A stretch of 8,160 nt of DNA from Alphaproteobacteria bacterium (lineage in GTDB: Bacteria; Pseudomonadota; Alphaproteobacteria; Micavibrionales; UBA2020): NCBI GenBank assembly GCA_029266795.1, contig JAQSWE010000180.1:1-8160 (forward strand), in the 5' to 3' direction. Of this stretch, positions 5,737 to 8,160 are shown piece by piece. Below the pieces are notes generated by a model. The model searched no databases and was not told the origin of the DNA. It worked only from the letters and a program-made list of their open reading frames with translations. The stretch's first letter is position 1, and each line of letters begins with the position of its first letter. The position numbers and the translations under genes were made by a program.

Positions 5737-6804
5737 CTTTCAAGATTCAACCGCGCCGCACGACATGCGGGCATCGCGGCCGTTGCCGCAGGCGCGCTTT
5801 TCTTCTCCGGCGATGCGCGCAGCCACAAATCCCCCGTCATTGTCGCGCAATCTGCTGCCACGGTCACAGTCACCGATCCCGCTGCGCAAAAGCGGCTCGA
5901 CCATTTGCGTACAGAAATCTGCCGCACCGCGGATGGCCGCGCGCTGTTCGCCTTTGCGGATGCGAATAACACAAAACTGGAAATGTCGGATTCCAAAACC
6001 ATGGACGCCGACCTCACAGATGCGATTTTCATCCGCGGCCTTAACTACGGCAAGCTGGTGCAGCTGAACCGGGAAGAAGCCAGCGACAGCGTGCTGATGT
6101 ACACGGCGGTGCATGAACTGCGCCATTCATGGCACAAGCTCGCCGCCGGCACGCATGACATGGAACTGCCGCCGAAACAGGCCTGGATCCGCGACCGCGT
6201 GCTGGAGGCGGATTGTTATTCGTTCGAAATCCACTTCGGCTATGAATACGCCAAGCAATGCGGCATTCCGTTTGATACCGGCACAGGGTCTTATGCGGCA
6301 CTCGCCAAATCCTACGCCGCCGACCGCGATGCGGGCATGGCTGCCGATATCGCCTATGGGCGGTTGATGGAACGCGCCTTCCCGCATGTGAAGAGCCTTG
6401 AATACGACGACGACTTTCTCGGGCGGCAAATCCGCAACTGGGAAGCGGTGGTGAAAGACCCGTGCCTGGGCATCACCCATGCCGATAAATGGGATCGCGA
6501 GCCCGACACCAAAGAATTCGCCGCCATGCTCCGCCGCGCAACGACGGTGGGTATCGACGTGAAAAGCGGCCCGTCCGCGCTTGCGGCATGGACCGACAAT
6601 GATTTCCAATCGCTGGACAAAACCGGCGGTGCGACCAAAGACGACCTCGATAAACTGGCGAAAGCCGACGGAAAGCGCGGCGAAGCAAAAGCGGCCTGGG
6701 ATGTGTACTGGCAAAAAACACTCGACGCGGTGCGGCGGGAACGTGAAGCCAAAGAGAATAATTCCCAGCAACCGAAGCCTGTCCTTAAGGCTCCTTCCGT
6801 TTAA
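5734..6804 (+). CDS. Exported HExxH metallopeptidase-like protein, copy 1 (CTG start)
   Basis: Read from CTG 5734 this gives 356 residues with a signal peptide: basic n-region (SRFNRAARH), hydrophobic core (residues 12-24), and an Ala-containing cleavage region by residue 38. The zinc motif is HELRH (H127, E128, H131), followed 27 residues later by EADC (E158), the likely third metal ligand as in gluzincin-type peptidases. Other blocks shared with copy 2 are EMSDSK, GLNYG, EIHFxYEY and a C-terminal WTxxDF-KTGG region. It probably belongs to a putative metallopeptidase family of unknown function; DUF6782 comes to mind but was not checked. It should act in the periplasm or outside; the substrate is unknown. 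Unlike copy 2 it has extra cysteines (C63, C176, C244) besides the shared C161. A TTG at 5905 would remove the signal peptide and has no binding site. It is followed by copy 2 after 11 bases. Confidence 0.85.
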   Translation: MLSRFNRAARHAGIAAVAAGALFFSGDARSHKSPVIVAQSAATVTVTDPAAQKRLDHLRTEICRTADGRALFAFADANNTKLEMSDSKTMDADLTDAIFIRGLNYGKLVQLNREEASDSVLMYTAVHELRHSWHKLAAGTHDMELPPKQAWIRDRVLEADCYSFEIHFGYEYAKQCGIPFDTGTGSYAALAKSYAADRDAGMAADIAYGRLMERAFPHVKSLEYDDDFLGRQIRNWEAVVKDPCLGITHADKWDREPDTKEFAAMLRRATTVGIDVKSGPSALAAWTDNDFQSLDKTGGATKDDLDKLAKADGKRGEAKAAWDVYWQKTLDAVRREREAKENNSQQPKPVLKAPSV

Positions 6805-6815
6805 AGGTCTTTCCC

Positions 6816-7943
6816 TTGAAAAAACTTCTGACCGCTTTCAACCGCCGCGCGAAGAAAACCGCGCTCACCGCCGTTGCCGCTTTCGCCCTGATCGGCGGCA
6901 TCTCGCATGACAGCCCGCCCGCCCATGCCCTGCCGGAAGTGGCGGCAGCCACGCAAACCGCCGATACTGTTAAGGTGCCTTACGCGACATCACAGGCGCG
7001 GCTAGACACCATCAAAGCGAAAATCGCACTCACCCCCACGGGGCAGGCGCTGATCGATTACGCCGTGCGCGAAAATATCCGCATCGAAATGTCGGATTCC
7101 AAGGCAATGGATGACGACCCCAAGGATAATATCTTTATCAAGGGTCTCAATTACGGCCACCTGATCCGCCTCAATGGCGATATCGCAAGCGACGATGCGA
7201 TCATGCTGACGCTGGCGCATGAAATCCGCCATTCATGGCACGACCGCACGGTGAAGTCCGACGAATTGCAGCTGGAGCCGCGCCGCGAATGGCTGAAGCG
7301 CCGCATACAGGAGGCGGATTGCTTCGCCTATGAAATCCATTTCGCCTATGAGTACGAAAAGGCGACCGGCAAGAAACTGAGCATCGGCAACCGCGCCACC
7401 AACGACTATGCGAAACTGCTCGGCGCGTATGAAAAAGCGCGGGCGGCGGAAGGCGCGACGGTATCATCGGCCTATACCGCGCTGCTGGAGAAAACATTCG
7501 TGCATGTGAACGGCCTCGACTACGACAAGCGCTTTACGACGCAGCTGCAGGAAACATGGACGGAAGTGGCGGCGAAGCAGGGGCTGATGCCGTCCTATTC
7601 GGCCCGCATGGTCGATCCCGCAACCGACGCCGATTTCGTGCGCGAAATGCGCGAAGTCGCGACCGCCGGATTGGATATCGGCTTCGACCCCGCCGCGCTG
7701 TCGACATGGACGGAGGCCGATTTCCTCAGCTTCGAAAAAACCGGCGGCACGCCGTCTAAGAAAGACCAGCAGACGTTTGATTCCGCGCAGGCAAAATTCC
7801 TGGAAGCACGCACGACGTGGCAATTGCTGCATCCCGCCAATGATGATGTGATATCGCCGCCCGCGATGTCGGCGCCGGGCAGATTGCCGCCGACGGTCAT
7901 GCCGGTCGAAAAACCGCCGCGTATCGCAAGGCCCGGCGCTTAA
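6816..7943 (+). CDS. Exported HExxH metallopeptidase-like protein, copy 2
   Basis: This 375-residue paralogue of the preceding gene matches it over nearly its whole length, with about half the residues identical in the 95 around the active site. It has a classical signal peptide: MKKLLTAFNRRAKK, hydrophobic core at 15-30, probable cleavage after AHA at residue 38. The zinc motif is HEIRH (H135, E136, H139), with EADC (E166) 27 residues further on, the same spacing as copy 1. The only cysteine is C169 of EADC. The C-terminus, from about 340, is a Pro-rich tail likely exposed and disordered. The start is TTG at 6816, eight bases after AAGG at 6804-6807, and 11 bases after the stop of copy 1, so the two are co-transcribed and perhaps translationally coupled. 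Action is predicted in the periplasm or secreted; the substrate is unknown. Its TAA stop overlaps that of the convergent gene. Confidence 0.9.
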   Translation: MKKLLTAFNRRAKKTALTAVAAFALIGGISHDSPPAHALPEVAAATQTADTVKVPYATSQARLDTIKAKIALTPTGQALIDYAVRENIRIEMSDSKAMDDDPKDNIFIKGLNYGHLIRLNGDIASDDAIMLTLAHEIRHSWHDRTVKSDELQLEPRREWLKRRIQEADCFAYEIHFAYEYEKATGKKLSIGNRATNDYAKLLGAYEKARAAEGATVSSAYTALLEKTFVHVNGLDYDKRFTTQLQETWTEVAAKQGLMPSYSARMVDPATDADFVREMREVATAGLDIGFDPAALSTWTEADFLSFEKTGGTPSKKDQQTFDSAQAKFLEARTTWQLLHPANDDVISPPAMSAPGRLPPTVMPVEKPPRIARPGA

Positions 7944-8155
7944 GCGGCGGGTGCCTTGGGCGTCTTCGGCTTGCGGGTTTTCTTCGCGGCCTTCTTCGCG
8001 GCTTCCGCCTTCAATTCCTCGGCCTTGTCCTTGTGGTGCTTCGCCACGCGGTACGCGCCGTAAACAGCCAAGCCGCCCGGCAGCGCGATGACGGTGCCGG
8101 CGAGGCGTTTCAGCTCGTCCTTCTTCGTCAGGTCCTGCGCGGTGTCCTTCGCCAC
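7940..8155 (-). CDS. Small single-pass membrane protein with Lys/Ala tail
   Basis: A protein of about 71 residues: a charged N-terminal helix (MAKDTAQDLTKKDELKR), one hydrophobic segment at about 19-40 (GTVIALPGGLAVYGAYRVA), then a long Lys/Ala-rich, Pro-containing tail from 41 on, rich in basic residues. The tail probably stays in the cytoplasm and could touch nucleic acid or acidic lipids. I do not recognise a family. The start used is GTG at 8155. Two codons further upstream the frame ends in a codon reading NTG whose first base is outside the window, so the real start may be there or beyond. It ends in a TAA embedded in TTAA (7940-7943), which also supplies the stop of the convergent metallopeptidase gene. 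Confidence 0.65.
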   Translation of the reverse strand: MAKDTAQDLTKKDELKRLAGTVIALPGGLAVYGAYRVAKHHKDKAEELKAEAAKKAAKKTRKPKTPKAPAA

Positions 8156-8160
8156 TTTCA

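Noticed and set aside
5697..5969. A TTG-started 90-codon frame at the beginning of the metallopeptidase region
   Set aside because: It is out of frame with the peptidase domain and its translation is Arg/Cys-rich nonsense. The signal peptide lies in the other frame, so a frameshift is not needed.
6127..6771. A 214-codon minus-strand open frame over metallopeptidase copy 1
   Set aside because: It is antisense to conserved peptidase motifs, with no start signals and no recognisable domain.
1..8160. CRISPR array, tRNA, insertion sequence or phage attachment site
   Set aside because: I saw no regularly spaced direct repeats, no tRNA-like cloverleaf and no transposase. The internal repetition in the first gene is ankyrin coding sequence.

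Overview
The window looks like accessory chromosome of a GC-rich alphaproteobacterium, probably a free-living, predatory or host-associated lineage known mainly from metagenomes. The evidence is a strong GC bias in codon third positions, a textbook CtrA-type box (TTAA-N7-TTAA), a local cluster of GANTC (CcrM-type) sites, and sigma70-like promoters in short AT-rich gaps. An affiliation near the Micavibrio group is my impression only. There are no rRNA or tRNA genes, insertion sequences, phage structural genes or CRISPR array.

Layout. Positions 30-2466 hold two same-strand ankyrin-type genes: one of about twelve repeats, and a smaller, degenerate one that shares its last 60 or so residues with the first. 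Positions 2639-3028 encode an orphan 129-residue protein. A perfect bidirectional hairpin terminator (3049-3079) separates it from a third ankyrin gene on the minus strand (3099-4052). A 173-base divergent regulatory region (4053-4225) carries back-to-back promoters, the CtrA-like box and two small inverted repeats. It drives the third ankyrin gene leftward and a HAD-superfamily phosphatase-like gene rightward (4226-4990). The HAD gene runs 83 bases into the 3' end of an unrecognised minus-strand gene (4908-5429). After a 304-base AT-rich gap come two tandem paralogous genes (5734-6804 and 6816-7943). Both encode exported proteins with a HExxH zinc-metallopeptidase motif and a conserved EADC motif 27 residues further on. 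At the right edge a small one-helix membrane protein reads in from the opposite strand.

How the parts may fit. The ankyrin proteins have no signal peptide and look like protein-binding scaffolds, acting in the cytoplasm or as secreted effectors. The metallopeptidase pair is built for the periplasm or exterior and is almost certainly co-transcribed. Nothing in the sequence proves that these two groups act together.

The points most worth a second look are: the upstream metallopeptidase apparently starts at a CTG codon, so standard annotation would drop its signal peptide; the HAD mRNA is probably leaderless; non-ATG starts are unusually frequent; and the two rightward ankyrin genes share a homologous C-terminal module.
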